Of a stretch of 64,000 bases of DNA, positions 42,223-50,943 are shown piece by piece (positions within the stretch are counted from its first letter, which is position 1; the number at the start of each line of letters is the position of its first letter). Position numbers and translations under genes: made by a program. Where the stretch lies: the NCBI GenBank assembly GCA_025352125.1, contig JANXTZ010000013.1, positions 1 through 64,000 of the forward strand, given 5' to 3'. Source of the DNA: Deinococcales bacterium (GTDB lineage Bacteria; Deinococcota; Deinococci; Deinococcales; JAAFIG01). Below the pieces are notes generated by a model. That model had not been told where the DNA came from. It saw nothing but the letters and a program-made list of their open reading frames with translations, and did not search any database.

Positions 42223-43839
42223 TCAAACCTCGAGCAGTTTGATCTCGTATTGAATCCGTCTGGAACGCCCTTTGGGCAAGTCCAAATCCCAGAGCGGTAA
42301 AATCAGGATCGAATCGGGTTTTTGAAAACTCCAAACCAGATTCTCACGACCAAAGTTTAGCCGCAACTCGAGTCTGACAGCGTTTTGCCGCACACCCAGA
42401 CTTTGGGTGGTGCGGTGCTCGAGGTTCAAATCCTTGCTTGCAATTTCTTTTTGACCCGAAATCAGGGCAACATCTTGACCCGCAAGCTCGAGTTCCCAAG
42501 CCGAACCAAAACGGGTCACGATGTCCCAGTTGCCGTGGTTGGTCAATCGGTATTCCACCTCAAGTTTGGATTCTTTGGGCAAAATTCTGATCGCTTTTTT
42601 GATTTCGACGCTGACCGGCACGCCCGAAGGTCCACGAACTGTGCCGATTCGCGTCATGGTCACGCGGTCACGGTATTTGCTGGCTTCAAATGGCGTGTTC
42701 AGAAAATCGCCCAATTCCAGGGTTTGACCTGCCGCAAAACGCGACATGGACTCTTCCGCGCCAATAAAATGATCGGAAAGCGCCTGCGACACCAAGTTGA
42801 GGCTACGGTTTCGGGCATCCAACTCGAGCAACAGACCGCCCAAGCTCGGTTTGAAGTACAGGTTCATGGTGTGCGCCTCAGCCACAACCTCATCGCTGCC
42901 GTCGCAATCAAAATCGAGCAGTTCGATCTCCAGCCAGGAATACTTGTGCGGCTCGAGGATATTTTCGCTCTCGATGATGTTTTGATAGGCTTCGGAATGC
43001 AGCCGTGGTTGCGCCAGAATGCTGGCTTGCTGGGCGCGGTACAAGAACTGGTACGCCTCTTCAGGGACTCGAAATTGCGCGTTTAACTTGCCCGAAGCCC
43101 TGGCGATGCGTTTGTGAAGCCAGTTGATTTGCGGGTTTAACAGCAGTTCGCGCCACGGCTCGGAGCGGTTCCAACTCGGTTTTGGGTAAATCAAAGCTTG
43201 CGGTTTTTGCGTGTCAACAACCTGCGAGCAGAGTTTAAAGTTGCTGAACCGCGAAAGACACAACTCGATTTCGGCAACGCTTTCATTTGAGTCCTGCAAC
43301 TCGAGCAACACGGTCTGAACTTGATCTCCAGGCTCGAGGTTCAGGGCATTGGCTAAACCAGAATCAAAACCAAACAGCCGCAGGGTTTTGCCACCGTCTT
43401 CGGTAATCCACAAGCCTGCACTGCGCTCGAGTTGCGCCGTGCTCAAGAACGTGAATTCAAAACCCGCAGCCATCAGCAAACTGGCAATCTGAGATTCCCA
43501 CGCGCAATCGAGCAACCAAACCCCTCGGGCGAAGACACCAAACATCTCCTGGAGTACACCCGAATACTGTTTTAATTGCGCGGCGGCATCGGGCTTGGGA
43601 ATCAAGGGCAGCCAGGGTTCAAACATTGCACCACCCAGCAACTCGAGTTTTTTTGCCTCGAGTAAAGCTTTGAGGCGCTGTTGCAAATCTGGGTTGATGC
43701 TTTCAAGGACACCTCGAGAGAGGTACATTTGGGCTGGCACGCCACCGTCAGACTCGAGCAAATGTAAAACCTGTTCAAACCGCCCTGACGCCAGCACACT
43801 TTTTTGCCGCACCAAAAAAACCAGACAGACCGCATTCAC
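42223..43839 (-). CDS. Degenerate GH57-like protein
   Basis: A 538-aa protein related to family GH57 4-alpha-glucanotransferases and alpha-amylases. Similar blocks remain: LELLGGAMFEPWLPLIPKPDAAAQL and EMFGVFARGVWLLDCAWESQIASLLMAAGFEFT, and the C-terminal half resembles the DUF1925/1926 beta domains. But the HQP motif of region 1 is missing, the nucleophile Glu of region 3 (WLxER) is Asp111 in WLLDCA, and no YxxDDE acid/base region is seen. It is therefore probably not a working glucanotransferase; it may bind glycan. GTG 43839 has GAGGAG upstream. Confidence 0.7.
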   Translation of the reverse strand: MNAVCLVFLVRQKSVLASGRFEQVLHLLESDGGVPAQMYLSRGVLESINPDLQQRLKALLEAKKLELLGGAMFEPWLPLIPKPDAAAQLKQYSGVLQEMFGVFARGVWLLDCAWESQIASLLMAAGFEFTFLSTAQLERSAGLWITEDGGKTLRLFGFDSGLANALNLEPGDQVQTVLLELQDSNESVAEIELCLSRFSNFKLCSQVVDTQKPQALIYPKPSWNRSEPWRELLLNPQINWLHKRIARASGKLNAQFRVPEEAYQFLYRAQQASILAQPRLHSEAYQNIIESENILEPHKYSWLEIELLDFDCDGSDEVVAEAHTMNLYFKPSLGGLLLELDARNRSLNLVSQALSDHFIGAEESMSRFAAGQTLELGDFLNTPFEASKYRDRVTMTRIGTVRGPSGVPVSVEIKKAIRILPKESKLEVEYRLTNHGNWDIVTRFGSAWELELAGQDVALISGQKEIASKDLNLEHRTTQSLGVRQNAVRLELRLNFGRENLVWSFQKPDSILILPLWDLDLPKGRSRRIQYEIKLLEV

Positions 43840-43927
43840 AAATAACGCTCCTCGAGACTTCAGTCTTGGTATCGTACACTTTCAAAAACGCCCGAAACTT
43901 ATCGGGCGCTGGTATCGTATGGTTGAC

Positions 43928-44410
43928 ATGAGCCTTGTCGCCGGAATTTTATTTGTGGTCTTGTGGCTTGGCGGCGTTGCGGCAACGTTCTTTCCTGTTG
44001 TGCCAGCCACCATCATCATTTGGCTTGCCGCGTTGGTTCACGCGCTGATCACGGGCTTTGAACCGATCAACTGGACGTTCCTGATCGGTTTGGCGCTGGT
44101 CGGCAGCAGCGCCTTTGTGATTGACAACCTGGCGGCAGCCTGGGGCGCTCGCAAGTTTGGCGGCTCGAGCGCGGCTGGTTGGGGCGCGTTGCTGGGCGGG
44201 CTTGCGGGAATTTTTGTGTTGCCACCGTTTGGTTTTTTGATCTGTCCGGTGCTGGGCGCAATCGCGCTCGAGATGCTGGTTTCCAAAAAGTCCTTTGAGG
44301 CGGCGGCAAAAAGTGGCATCGGAACGTTGGTGGGAATGCTCGGCGGCATCGGTATAAAATTGCTGGTGCATATTGCCATGGGCATCATGGTGATATTGCA
44401 AATCACTTAA
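43928..44410 (+). CDS. DUF456 family membrane protein
   Basis: A 160-aa membrane protein of the DUF456 family, recognisable from the glycine-rich middle (GARKFGGSSAAGWGALLGGLAGIFVLPPFGFLICPVLGAIALEML) and about four to five membrane segments. Function unknown. I use ATG 43928 (MSLVAG); an ATG three codons earlier would lie within the probable -10 region (TATCGT or TATGGT). The adenylate-kinase-like gene follows 23 bases later. Confidence 0.85.
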   Translation: MSLVAGILFVVLWLGGVAATFFPVVPATIIIWLAALVHALITGFEPINWTFLIGLALVGSSAFVIDNLAAAWGARKFGGSSAAGWGALLGGLAGIFVLPPFGFLICPVLGAIALEMLVSKKSFEAAAKSGIGTLVGMLGGIGIKLLVHIAMGIMVILQIT

Positions 44411-44433
44411 ATCTTGTAGAATCAACGCTCGAG

Positions 44434-45129
44434 ATGAAACCTTCAAATCAAAAATCCGAACTTCAACCCCGCCCAGCGCGGGGCGTTTTTTTGCTGCTCG
44501 GCGCGAGCGGCAGCGGCAAGGGAACGGTTGCCAAACAATTGCTCGAGATGGGATTGGTCAGGCACCACGTTTCGATGGGCGATCTGCTGCGCGGCATCAT
44601 TGACCGAATTCAAAACAATCTGAATGGGCGCAGCAACCTCGAGCAACTACTCACTGGTCCGATTCCAGACGGTTTCTCGAGCAAGGTCGCGTACTTTGAG
44701 CATTGCGTTCAAAATGGTCTGTTGATTCCGAATGCCTGGACAAAAACGGTCATCGAGCACGAACTGGCTCACCGACCGAAGCTCAAAACCGAACCTTGGG
44801 TGATGGACGGTTATCCGAGACGCATTGAAGCCGCCAGGCACTTGCTCGAGATTCTGGACAGACTCGAGATTCCGGTGCTGGCTGCAATTCACCTTTCAAT
44901 CTCAATGGCAGACATGCAACAACGCTTGCTGGCTCGGGGACGCAGCGATGACACTGTGAAAGCCATCGCCAACAGGTTCGAGTTTTACCAAGATCGTGTG
45001 CTTCCGACGCTCGAGTTTCTGGGCAAAAACGTGAAGTTGCTCGAGGTTGACACCCAAACGTTTGAACCTTCAAGTGCAGAACAAGTCGTGCTCGAGCGGG
45101 TTTTGAGGGCGCTCAAGCTTCAGCTCTAA
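44434..45129 (+). CDS. Adenylate-kinase-like nucleoside monophosphate kinase
   Basis: A 231-aa P-loop kinase of the adenylate kinase family. Walker A is G23-A-S-G-S-G-K-G-T31; the NMP-binding region is VSMGDLLRG; MDGYPRRIEAA matches the conserved DGFPR block; LLARGRSDDT gives the R-x-x-x-R-x-D-D lid-flank motif. The LID is short. It has an N-terminal extension of about 16 polar residues and lacks the operon context (secY) of the housekeeping adk, so it may be a paralogue with altered specificity. TAGAAT lies eleven bases before the ATG. Confidence 0.85.
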   Translation: MKPSNQKSELQPRPARGVFLLLGASGSGKGTVAKQLLEMGLVRHHVSMGDLLRGIIDRIQNNLNGRSNLEQLLTGPIPDGFSSKVAYFEHCVQNGLLIPNAWTKTVIEHELAHRPKLKTEPWVMDGYPRRIEAARHLLEILDRLEIPVLAAIHLSISMADMQQRLLARGRSDDTVKAIANRFEFYQDRVLPTLEFLGKNVKLLEVDTQTFEPSSAEQVVLERVLRALKLQL

Positions 45130-45158
45130 AAAACCCAACTTCGCTCACGCCGCTCGGG

Positions 45159-45164
45159 TATGAT
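45159..45164 (+). promoter_or_regulatory. -10 box of leaderless GT4 gene
   Basis: TATGAT lies seven bases before ATG 45172. It contains the in-frame ATG at 45160, which is therefore unlikely to be the start codon. Confidence 0.55.
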
Positions 45165-45171
45165 TCAATTG

Positions 45172-46566
45172 ATGCTGAAAAGCGTTCTCTCATTCCTGCC
45201 TTTAGAGCCTCGAGTCAAACCACTCTCGCTCGAGCATCGCCCTTTGCGGATTGCGGTCTTCACCGACGTGTACTTGCCGCAAATCAATGGGGTCGTGACC
45301 AGCATCACCAACATGGTCGAAGGTTTGCGCGAACTGGGGCATGAGGTCACGATTGTCGCGCCAAAACACCCCCAGCAAGTGCAGGAGGCTGGCGTGATTC
45401 GGTTGCGCTCCACGGTGTACAGACCTCAACCCGAGCAGCGCTGGGCATTTCCGCCAAGTTTGCGCAAAATGTGGCAATTCTCAAGACTGGGTTTTGATGT
45501 GATTCACACGCACGGCGCGTTAATGCCGATTCTGGCGATTGGGGTTGGCAGGTTGTTGAGCATTCCGGTGGTGCACACCTACCACACCAGATTTCGGGAT
45601 TACATTCACTACGCGCCGTTTTATGCCACCCTGTCGTGGCTGATGACCAGTGAACGATGGTACGCGCGAAGCACCCGAACGGGACGGCGCGTGACCAGAC
45701 AACTGAAAAAAGGCTTGGACTTGAGCACCAAGACCCTGTTCGCCGTGGCAGACGTTTGGTTTTGCAACCGTTGCCTCGAGTTGATCGCACCTGCCAGGCA
45801 AATGGCGCTCGAGTTGGATCAGATGGGCGTCAGAACGCGGGTGACTGTTGTGCCGAATGGCATTGACTTGCAGCGCTTGACCGCCCCGCAAGCCGATCCT
45901 TTCCCCGCTTTGGGCATTCCTGAGGGCACGGCGCGGTTGTTGACCGTCTCGAGGTTGGGCAAGGAAAAAAGTATTGATTTGCTGCTCGAGCGTTTTAAAT
46001 TGATTCACGTTTCAAATCCCAACTCGCGCCTTGTGATTGTCGGTGACGGACCCGAACGCAAAAACCTCGAAAAGTACAGCCTCGAGTTGGGGTTGAAAGA
46101 TAGCGTCATTTTTACGGGTTACGTCAATGCGTCGGGCGTCGGCGCGTATTATCAGCACGCCGATGTCTTTGTGTTTACCAGCACCAGCGAAACCCAGGGT
46201 TTGGTGGCGCTCGAGGCGGCGGCTTGCGGTTGTCCGGTGGTGGCTCGAGCCGAAATGGGGATTATTTCCTGTGTACTGAATGGTGAAACCGGATTTTTGG
46301 TGCATCCAAACGACAAACAAACCTTTGCCGAAAAAACGTTATCGCTCATGAATGATGCTGATTTGCGAACGCAATTCTCAAATCAGGCTGCATCTTGGGC
46401 AGCCCTGGAGGGTTCACCTCAAACCATGACCAACCGTATTCTTGAAGTCTATAAACGTGCCATTTATGAATTCGAGGGTTACGACGATCTGGGCTTGCCA
46501 CCAGAATTTGCCAATTTCGAGGTCGTGCCAAGAAGTGTGGATGAACAGCTTGAAAGGTTCAAATGA
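45172..46566 (+). CDS. GT4 family glycosyltransferase
   Basis: A 464-aa retaining glycosyltransferase with the GT-B fold. N-terminal nucleotide-free domain opens LRIAVFTDVYLPQINGVVTS; the donor-binding domain has TVSRLGKEKSIDLLLE, VGDGPERKNLEKY and the E-x7-E block FTSTSETQGLVALEAAACGCPVVAR. Closest by eye to glycolipid-forming 1,2-diacylglycerol 3-alpha-glucosyltransferases and mannosyltransferases. Start moved to ATG 45172 because the upstream ATG is inside the -10 box. It overlaps the following exported-protein gene by four bases (ATGA). Confidence 0.92.
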   Translation: MLKSVLSFLPLEPRVKPLSLEHRPLRIAVFTDVYLPQINGVVTSITNMVEGLRELGHEVTIVAPKHPQQVQEAGVIRLRSTVYRPQPEQRWAFPPSLRKMWQFSRLGFDVIHTHGALMPILAIGVGRLLSIPVVHTYHTRFRDYIHYAPFYATLSWLMTSERWYARSTRTGRRVTRQLKKGLDLSTKTLFAVADVWFCNRCLELIAPARQMALELDQMGVRTRVTVVPNGIDLQRLTAPQADPFPALGIPEGTARLLTVSRLGKEKSIDLLLERFKLIHVSNPNSRLVIVGDGPERKNLEKYSLELGLKDSVIFTGYVNASGVGAYYQHADVFVFTSTSETQGLVALEAAACGCPVVARAEMGIISCVLNGETGFLVHPNDKQTFAEKTLSLMNDADLRTQFSNQAASWAALEGSPQTMTNRILEVYKRAIYEFEGYDDLGLPPEFANFEVVPRSVDEQLERFK

Positions 46567-47042
46567 AACGCGTTCTGATCTTCATTTTGACTTTATGCTC
46601 GGTTTTTGGTACTGCCAGAGCCGAAGAGGTTAAATTTAGCATTGGCGCGAGCCTGACTGGTTCAGGCAAGTTTAGTGGATCAGATACAGGTTTGCCTGGC
46701 AATATTGGTTTTGCAATTCAAGTCGAAGCGTGGAATGTGATTGCCCAGCAGGTCGGCATTCGCGCCAGGGTCGGCTCGAGCTGGATCGAGGTGGGCGTGC
46801 AGTGGCATTTGGACCTTTCGAGTCAAGTCAATATTGTGTTTGGACTTGGTCTGGGGTATTTCTGGGATGACACCTGGGCGCTGGTCGGCAATGCCGGACT
46901 CGAGTATCACCCCGACTGGTTACAAGGCACGTTCCTCGAGCCGACCAGCTTCTTTTTTGAGTACGGACTGAGCAGTTCCTCTGTCAATAACATTGCTGCC
47001 CTGCGCTCGCGTTTGGCGTTTGGGATTCTCTTCTTCTTGTGA
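46563..47042 (+). CDS. Probable small outer-membrane beta-barrel protein
   Basis: A 159-aa exported protein: signal peptide VLIFILTLCSVFGTARA cleaved before EEVKF, then alternating hydrophobic/polar strands (IGASLTGSG, IGFAIQVEAW, IGIRARVGSSWIEVGVQW, VNIVFGLGLGYFW) ending in LAFGILFFL with a C-terminal aromatic, as in outer-membrane barrels. I do not recognise a named family. ATG 46563 overlaps the glycosyltransferase stop by four bases, so the two are cotranslated, linking it to envelope glycolipid synthesis. Confidence 0.75.
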   Translation: MKRVLIFILTLCSVFGTARAEEVKFSIGASLTGSGKFSGSDTGLPGNIGFAIQVEAWNVIAQQVGIRARVGSSWIEVGVQWHLDLSSQVNIVFGLGLGYFWDDTWALVGNAGLEYHPDWLQGTFLEPTSFFFEYGLSSSSVNNIAALRSRLAFGILFFL

Positions 47043-47051
47043 ATTTGCGGG

Positions 47052-47057
47052 TACAAT
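47052..47057 (+). promoter_or_regulatory. -10 box of leaderless M20 peptidase gene
   Basis: TACAAT lies six bases before ATG 47064. Confidence 0.55.
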
Positions 47058-47063
47058 CTAAGA

Positions 47064-48185
47064 ATGCAAGCCATTTTAGATCACCTGAAAGCCAGCACCT
47101 CGAGCATCCTGAGTGACGTTGAAACCCTGGTGCGCCTCGAGTCACCATCGACCGATGCGACCCACATCAACTTGGTTCAGGACACGCTCGAGGCTTGGTT
47201 AAAGCCGTTTGGCGAAATCACCAGAACACCGCACAACCTGGGCGATATTCTGCACTGCCGAATTCCTGGAAGCTTGAGCAAGCGCGTGGTGCTCTTGGCT
47301 CATGCCGACACGGTGTACAGCGTCGGCGCTTGGAAATCTGGCTTGTGGCGAATCGAGGGCGATCAAGCCTTTGGACCTGGCGGCTACGACATGAAAGCCG
47401 GCATCGTTCAAGCGATCTGGGCAATCCGAACCCTCAAGACCCTCAATCTCGAGCCTTCCTGCACCATCGATTTTCTGATCACCCCAGACGAAGAAATTGC
47501 ATCACACGCGGGTCGTCCACACATTGAGGCGCTGGCGACGGGTGCAAGTGCCGTGCTGGTGCTCGAGCCGCCGCATTTGAACGGCGATCTGAAGGTGGCT
47601 CGCAAGGGCGTGGGCATGTACACCGTCAAGGTGTTTGGCAAAGCCGCGCATCAGGGCACAGAACCCGAAAATGGACGCAACGCCATCGTCAGCGCCGCGC
47701 ACTTCATTGCCGAGGTCGTCAAGTTGCAAAACCTCACACTGGGCACGACCCTCGGACCAAACGTGATCCACGGCGGCAGCGTGACCAACGTGGTCGCCGA
47801 TGAGGTCAAGCTCGAGGTGGACATTCGGGTTTGGACGCTGGCGGAAGCCGAACGAATCGAGCGCGAGATACGCCTCATTCAGCCGCTTGAGGGAACGCGT
47901 TTTGAGATCACGGACGGTTTGAACCGTCCACCGATGGAACCCACGCCTGGCTCGATGGCGATTCTCGAGAAAGCCCAAAAGATTGCGAACGAGATTGGTT
48001 TTCATCCTGGCGCGGCACGGGTGGGCGGCGGCAGCGACGGGAATTTCACGGCAACCATCGCGCCGACGCTGGACGGTTTTGGCGCGTTTGGCAAAAACGC
48101 GCACCAAAAAGACCTCGAGTTTATTACGATTTCCGAACTTGCCCCGCGCACGGCGTTGCTGGCGGGATTGCTGCTCGAGCTTTAG
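47064..48185 (+). CDS. M20 family carboxypeptidase, CPG2-like
   Basis: A 373-aa zinc hydrolase of family M20, closest by eye to glutamate carboxypeptidase (CPG2) and ArgE-type enzymes. Motifs: VVLLAHADTVYSVG with the first His/Asp, FGPGGYDMKAG with the bridging Asp, and ITPDEEIASHAGRPHIE with the Glu-Glu pair (usual form is EE-x-G-S; here EIASHAG). The dimerisation domain includes KVFGKAAHQGTEPENGRNAI. No signal peptide. It is the second M20 enzyme of the window, distinct in sequence from that at 20.4 kb. Confidence 0.9.
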   Translation: MQAILDHLKASTSSILSDVETLVRLESPSTDATHINLVQDTLEAWLKPFGEITRTPHNLGDILHCRIPGSLSKRVVLLAHADTVYSVGAWKSGLWRIEGDQAFGPGGYDMKAGIVQAIWAIRTLKTLNLEPSCTIDFLITPDEEIASHAGRPHIEALATGASAVLVLEPPHLNGDLKVARKGVGMYTVKVFGKAAHQGTEPENGRNAIVSAAHFIAEVVKLQNLTLGTTLGPNVIHGGSVTNVVADEVKLEVDIRVWTLAEAERIEREIRLIQPLEGTRFEITDGLNRPPMEPTPGSMAILEKAQKIANEIGFHPGAARVGGGSDGNFTATIAPTLDGFGAFGKNAHQKDLEFITISELAPRTALLAGLLLEL

Positions 48186-48205
48186 GGTCTTTTTCAAGCG
48201 ATTTT

Positions 48206-48859
48206 TTAGTAACGGTAACGTGGAGTTTGAGCATCTTTAATACTTGGAATTTCAATTGTAAATATTGGCATGTAGTGTTCCGATCTTGTGCCTTCAAAAC
48301 CCACATTACAAGTTACTTGATATTTTACTTTTTTCTTATCAATCTGAAGAGTGGTTTCACCCGTCATAAAAAGTCGAGTAGATAAGTTATCTATATTTTC
48401 TTTTGGATATACTCGAGCACGATAAAAGCAGTTATTAATATCGGGAGAGAAATCGCCAAATCTGTCTTTTTTAATCAAAAACTTCTTATTAATAACATAG
48501 TAAAGTAAATCGGCAAGCATTATTGTAGCACTTGGATCGGCATTTTCATTTGATTTGAACATTTGCATTAACTGTAATTCGATATATGTCAACTGTTTTT
48601 TTTTGTCTTCCTTAATAATTAGGATTGTTTGACCAAGGTCTTCATAAAAATTAGGATTATCGTTTGGTAAAGTTAAAACAAAATGATCAAAAAGTTTAAA
48701 CTCTCCAGTGTATTTTGCAACACACTTGTATTTTTTGCAAAAAGATGACTTGGCAAAATCTTGCGTTGAACCTAAAAGTGGTATGAATTTCGATTGTTGG
48801 GCAACACCTGAGAATGCAAGAAAAATGCAAGAAATTACAGTCAGTCCAAATTTTTTCAT
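48206..48859 (-). CDS. Exported AT-rich orphan protein, possible immunity partner
   Basis: A 217-aa protein I do not recognise. ATG 48859 starts a signal peptide (KKFGLTVISCIFLAFSGVA, probable cleavage before QQS) and has GAGGA upstream; start codon and the previous stop overlap as ATGA. The mature part is basic, Lys/Phe/Asn-rich, with cysteines in SSFCKKYKCVAKY and two later. Base and codon use is AT-rich, and CTCGAG occurs once in about 650 bases, both unlike the neighbours. Tight coupling to a peptidoglycan hydrolase and periplasmic location suggest an inhibitor or immunity protein; this is inference. Confidence 0.7.
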   Translation of the reverse strand: MKKFGLTVISCIFLAFSGVAQQSKFIPLLGSTQDFAKSSFCKKYKCVAKYTGEFKLFDHFVLTLPNDNPNFYEDLGQTILIIKEDKKKQLTYIELQLMQMFKSNENADPSATIMLADLLYYVINKKFLIKKDRFGDFSPDINNCFYRARVYPKENIDNLSTRLFMTGETTLQIDKKKVKYQVTCNVGFEGTRSEHYMPIFTIEIPSIKDAQTPRYRY

Positions 48860-50811
48860 GATTTCCTCAACAATCCAAGTGGAAATCCCGTCAGAAATTG
48901 CCACTCACCTGTAGGAAGCTTTTTAATATCTAAATCAGATGTGAATCCATCACTATAAACATTTTGCTGGGCAATTTTAACGCTTGTATCAGTCACCTCA
49001 GCTACAATTGCAACATGACCATAACTGCCATTTCGCAATACAAGAATGTCACCCTTCTGTGGCTTTATGTCAAAACCATCATGGGCTTTGGTTTTTAAAT
49101 CCCTACCAGAATATGTGTACTGTACCAATCCATCGAATGTTGCCGCACCATCATCGAGTCCAGACGTAAACCAAGCCTTTGCATCACCCTTATGGGCAAT
49201 CTTTGTTTGTAAAGCATCGTAATAATACCGCCTGACATATTCAACACACTGCCATTTCTCACCGTAATAATACCCATCCTTGGCAACATGATGCTCCCAA
49301 GTCCTGGCGTAATCTGTACCATTGTAATACCCTGACACACCATCCAAAGAACCTGTCTCGATACCAGCTTTTATTTTGTCCTGTTCGGTATCATTATAAC
49401 CGCCAGTTTCAATTTCACGCAGCTTTTTGTAATCAGCACCAACAACGTCTTTTAAATTATCGGTGTTGCCAGGGGTTTTTGATACACCCTGAATGGTGCT
49501 CGAGAGACTTTCAGTTGCCGTTTTCATTGGCGCTTTGCTGTTTGTGTCGTTTCCATTTACAATCCAACGCGCTTCATTCGGGTCTAATTCACCATCTGGA
49601 TACATCTTTTCTTGCGTATGACCCTTGGTGTGCTGGCTTAAACCCACGCCAGTAAACCAGCCTTCTTTCATGCCAAAAACCAGAATCAAAGCAGCAAGCG
49701 GTCTATTTGTTGCCACCAATTCGGGGTTCTTGACCAAATCAGGATGCGTACCATCAATTTTAAAATCCAAATCTTTGCAGCCTTTTGTCGCTCGAGCATA
49801 CAAGCTTTTGCCTGTCAGTTGAACAAAACCACGTCCACGATAGTTATAGCCGTCTCCACTGGCGATATTCCCATTTCCATTGTAACCAGCGTATTTATTG
49901 TTAAGATAGGCGACTGGATCGACGTTTCTAGGGGCGTATTCTTCCATGTTGCCGCCCATTGAGGATTCCCAAGAGGCAGTCACCATGATGTAAGCAATGG
50001 ATTTAGGATCGGTAATACCAGCGCGTTTGCATTCGGCAAGAATTAAGGGAACATTCGCTTTTGCATCAGATTTTGCTACTGTTTTATCTTGTTTTGTCCC
50101 TTCAGGAAGCAGCATGGCTTTGGGTAATTCTAAAATGATAGCTTCTTCAAGCGCCTTATCATCACTTCCAGCACTCTTTCCATCAACAACCGTCGCCTGT
50201 GGTGTGATCGGCTCGAGTTTGTACTCTTTGCTTCCACCCTTCCAAATCCCACCAATCAACAACGGCAACTCAGCTTTGCTCGAGTCATCTTTCCCATCGT
50301 TATTCTCGTCTTTTTGACTGCCAGCTTCTGCGTACAAAAACCAACCGTCCAACACTCGAGTTTGACCCAGTAAAAATTTCTTCTTTTCCGTTTCTTTCGG
50401 GTCTTTTTCAGGTGTGATCTGGGTAAACACCATCTCGAGATGTAACGGGCTGGTTTTATTTTCGGGATTGTATTCGCCTCGAATATTCCCGCGCCCAGTT
50501 CCGTGAATGGCAAAAGAACCAGTGATTTTTTGGTCTGTTCGATCCAAGGTGAAATCTATTCTTCGATCACCGTCACTGCCCATCAATTTTGCGCTGAATT
50601 GACGGTTGCTCCAATTGGTTGCATTGCTTGGTTTACCCAACCCCAAAAGCACGTCAGTATCTCGATCAAATTTGGCTCGAGCGAGTCTGAGTCGCTCTGG
50701 AGTTGCTGTATAATTCGGTTTTTGACCTGGAGTTTGTGCTTGATCTGCTTGTTTTGGTTTGACCGTCTCGAGCGATGTAGTAAGTGATGGTTTTGTACGG
50801 TCAAAGGTCAT
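48856..50811 (-). CDS. GH19-like lysozyme plus CHAP amidase, candidate effector
   Basis: A 651-aa protein without a signal peptide or membrane helix. Layout: polar Pro/Gln/Thr-rich start (1-40); a beta-rich domain with no match I know (about 60-205); a GH19 chitinase/lysozyme-like domain (about 252-432) with Glu282 in ASWESSMGG and the typical NYRGRGFVQLTGKSLY; a C-terminal CHAP domain (about 510-642) with Cys522 in WQCVEYVRR and His599 in SYGHVAIV. It could cut both glycan and peptide of the cell wall. Lack of a Sec signal with two lytic domains is typical of lysins and contact-dependent effectors. Start ATG 50811 follows TAATAT; ATG 50820 is the alternative. Confidence 0.82.
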   Translation of the reverse strand: MTFDRTKPSLTTSLETVKPKQADQAQTPGQKPNYTATPERLRLARAKFDRDTDVLLGLGKPSNATNWSNRQFSAKLMGSDGDRRIDFTLDRTDQKITGSFAIHGTGRGNIRGEYNPENKTSPLHLEMVFTQITPEKDPKETEKKKFLLGQTRVLDGWFLYAEAGSQKDENNDGKDDSSKAELPLLIGGIWKGGSKEYKLEPITPQATVVDGKSAGSDDKALEEAIILELPKAMLLPEGTKQDKTVAKSDAKANVPLILAECKRAGITDPKSIAYIMVTASWESSMGGNMEEYAPRNVDPVAYLNNKYAGYNGNGNIASGDGYNYRGRGFVQLTGKSLYARATKGCKDLDFKIDGTHPDLVKNPELVATNRPLAALILVFGMKEGWFTGVGLSQHTKGHTQEKMYPDGELDPNEARWIVNGNDTNSKAPMKTATESLSSTIQGVSKTPGNTDNLKDVVGADYKKLREIETGGYNDTEQDKIKAGIETGSLDGVSGYYNGTDYARTWEHHVAKDGYYYGEKWQCVEYVRRYYYDALQTKIAHKGDAKAWFTSGLDDGAATFDGLVQYTYSGRDLKTKAHDGFDIKPQKGDILVLRNGSYGHVAIVAEVTDTSVKIAQQNVYSDGFTSDLDIKKLPTGEWQFLTGFPLGLLRKS

Positions 50812-50818
50812 GGTCAGC

Positions 50819-50824
50819 ATATTA
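50819..50824 (-). promoter_or_regulatory. -10 box of leaderless lytic-enzyme gene
   Basis: TAATAT on the minus strand, seven bases before ATG 50811. It includes part of the in-frame ATG at 50820. Confidence 0.4.
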
Positions 50825-50931
50825 CTTCAAATCTGTCACGTAAAACCAAAATTCAACAAAAAATACCCTGAGAAACACCTAAAATGGCAAATCCATATTT
50901 TGCATTCCTAATTGTAACAAGCCAAAAATGT

Positions 50932-50937
50932 TAACCT
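50932..50937 (+). promoter_or_regulatory. -10 box of leaderless AlbA-type regulator gene
   Basis: TAACCT lies six bases before ATG 50944. Confidence 0.5.
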
Positions 50938-50943
50938 GACAAA

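Noticed and set aside
43888..43912. Hairpin GCCCG/CGGGC with a short T run on the minus strand between the GH57-like and DUF456 genes, considered as a terminator
   Set aside because: The stem is only five base pairs and no minus-strand gene ends there; the direct repeat GGTATCGTA (43868 and 43911) around it is noted but not enough for a call.
45160..45171. ATG at 45160 as the start of the GT4 glycosyltransferase
   Set aside because: It lies within a TATGAT -10 box that is placed correctly for a leaderless start at ATG 45172.
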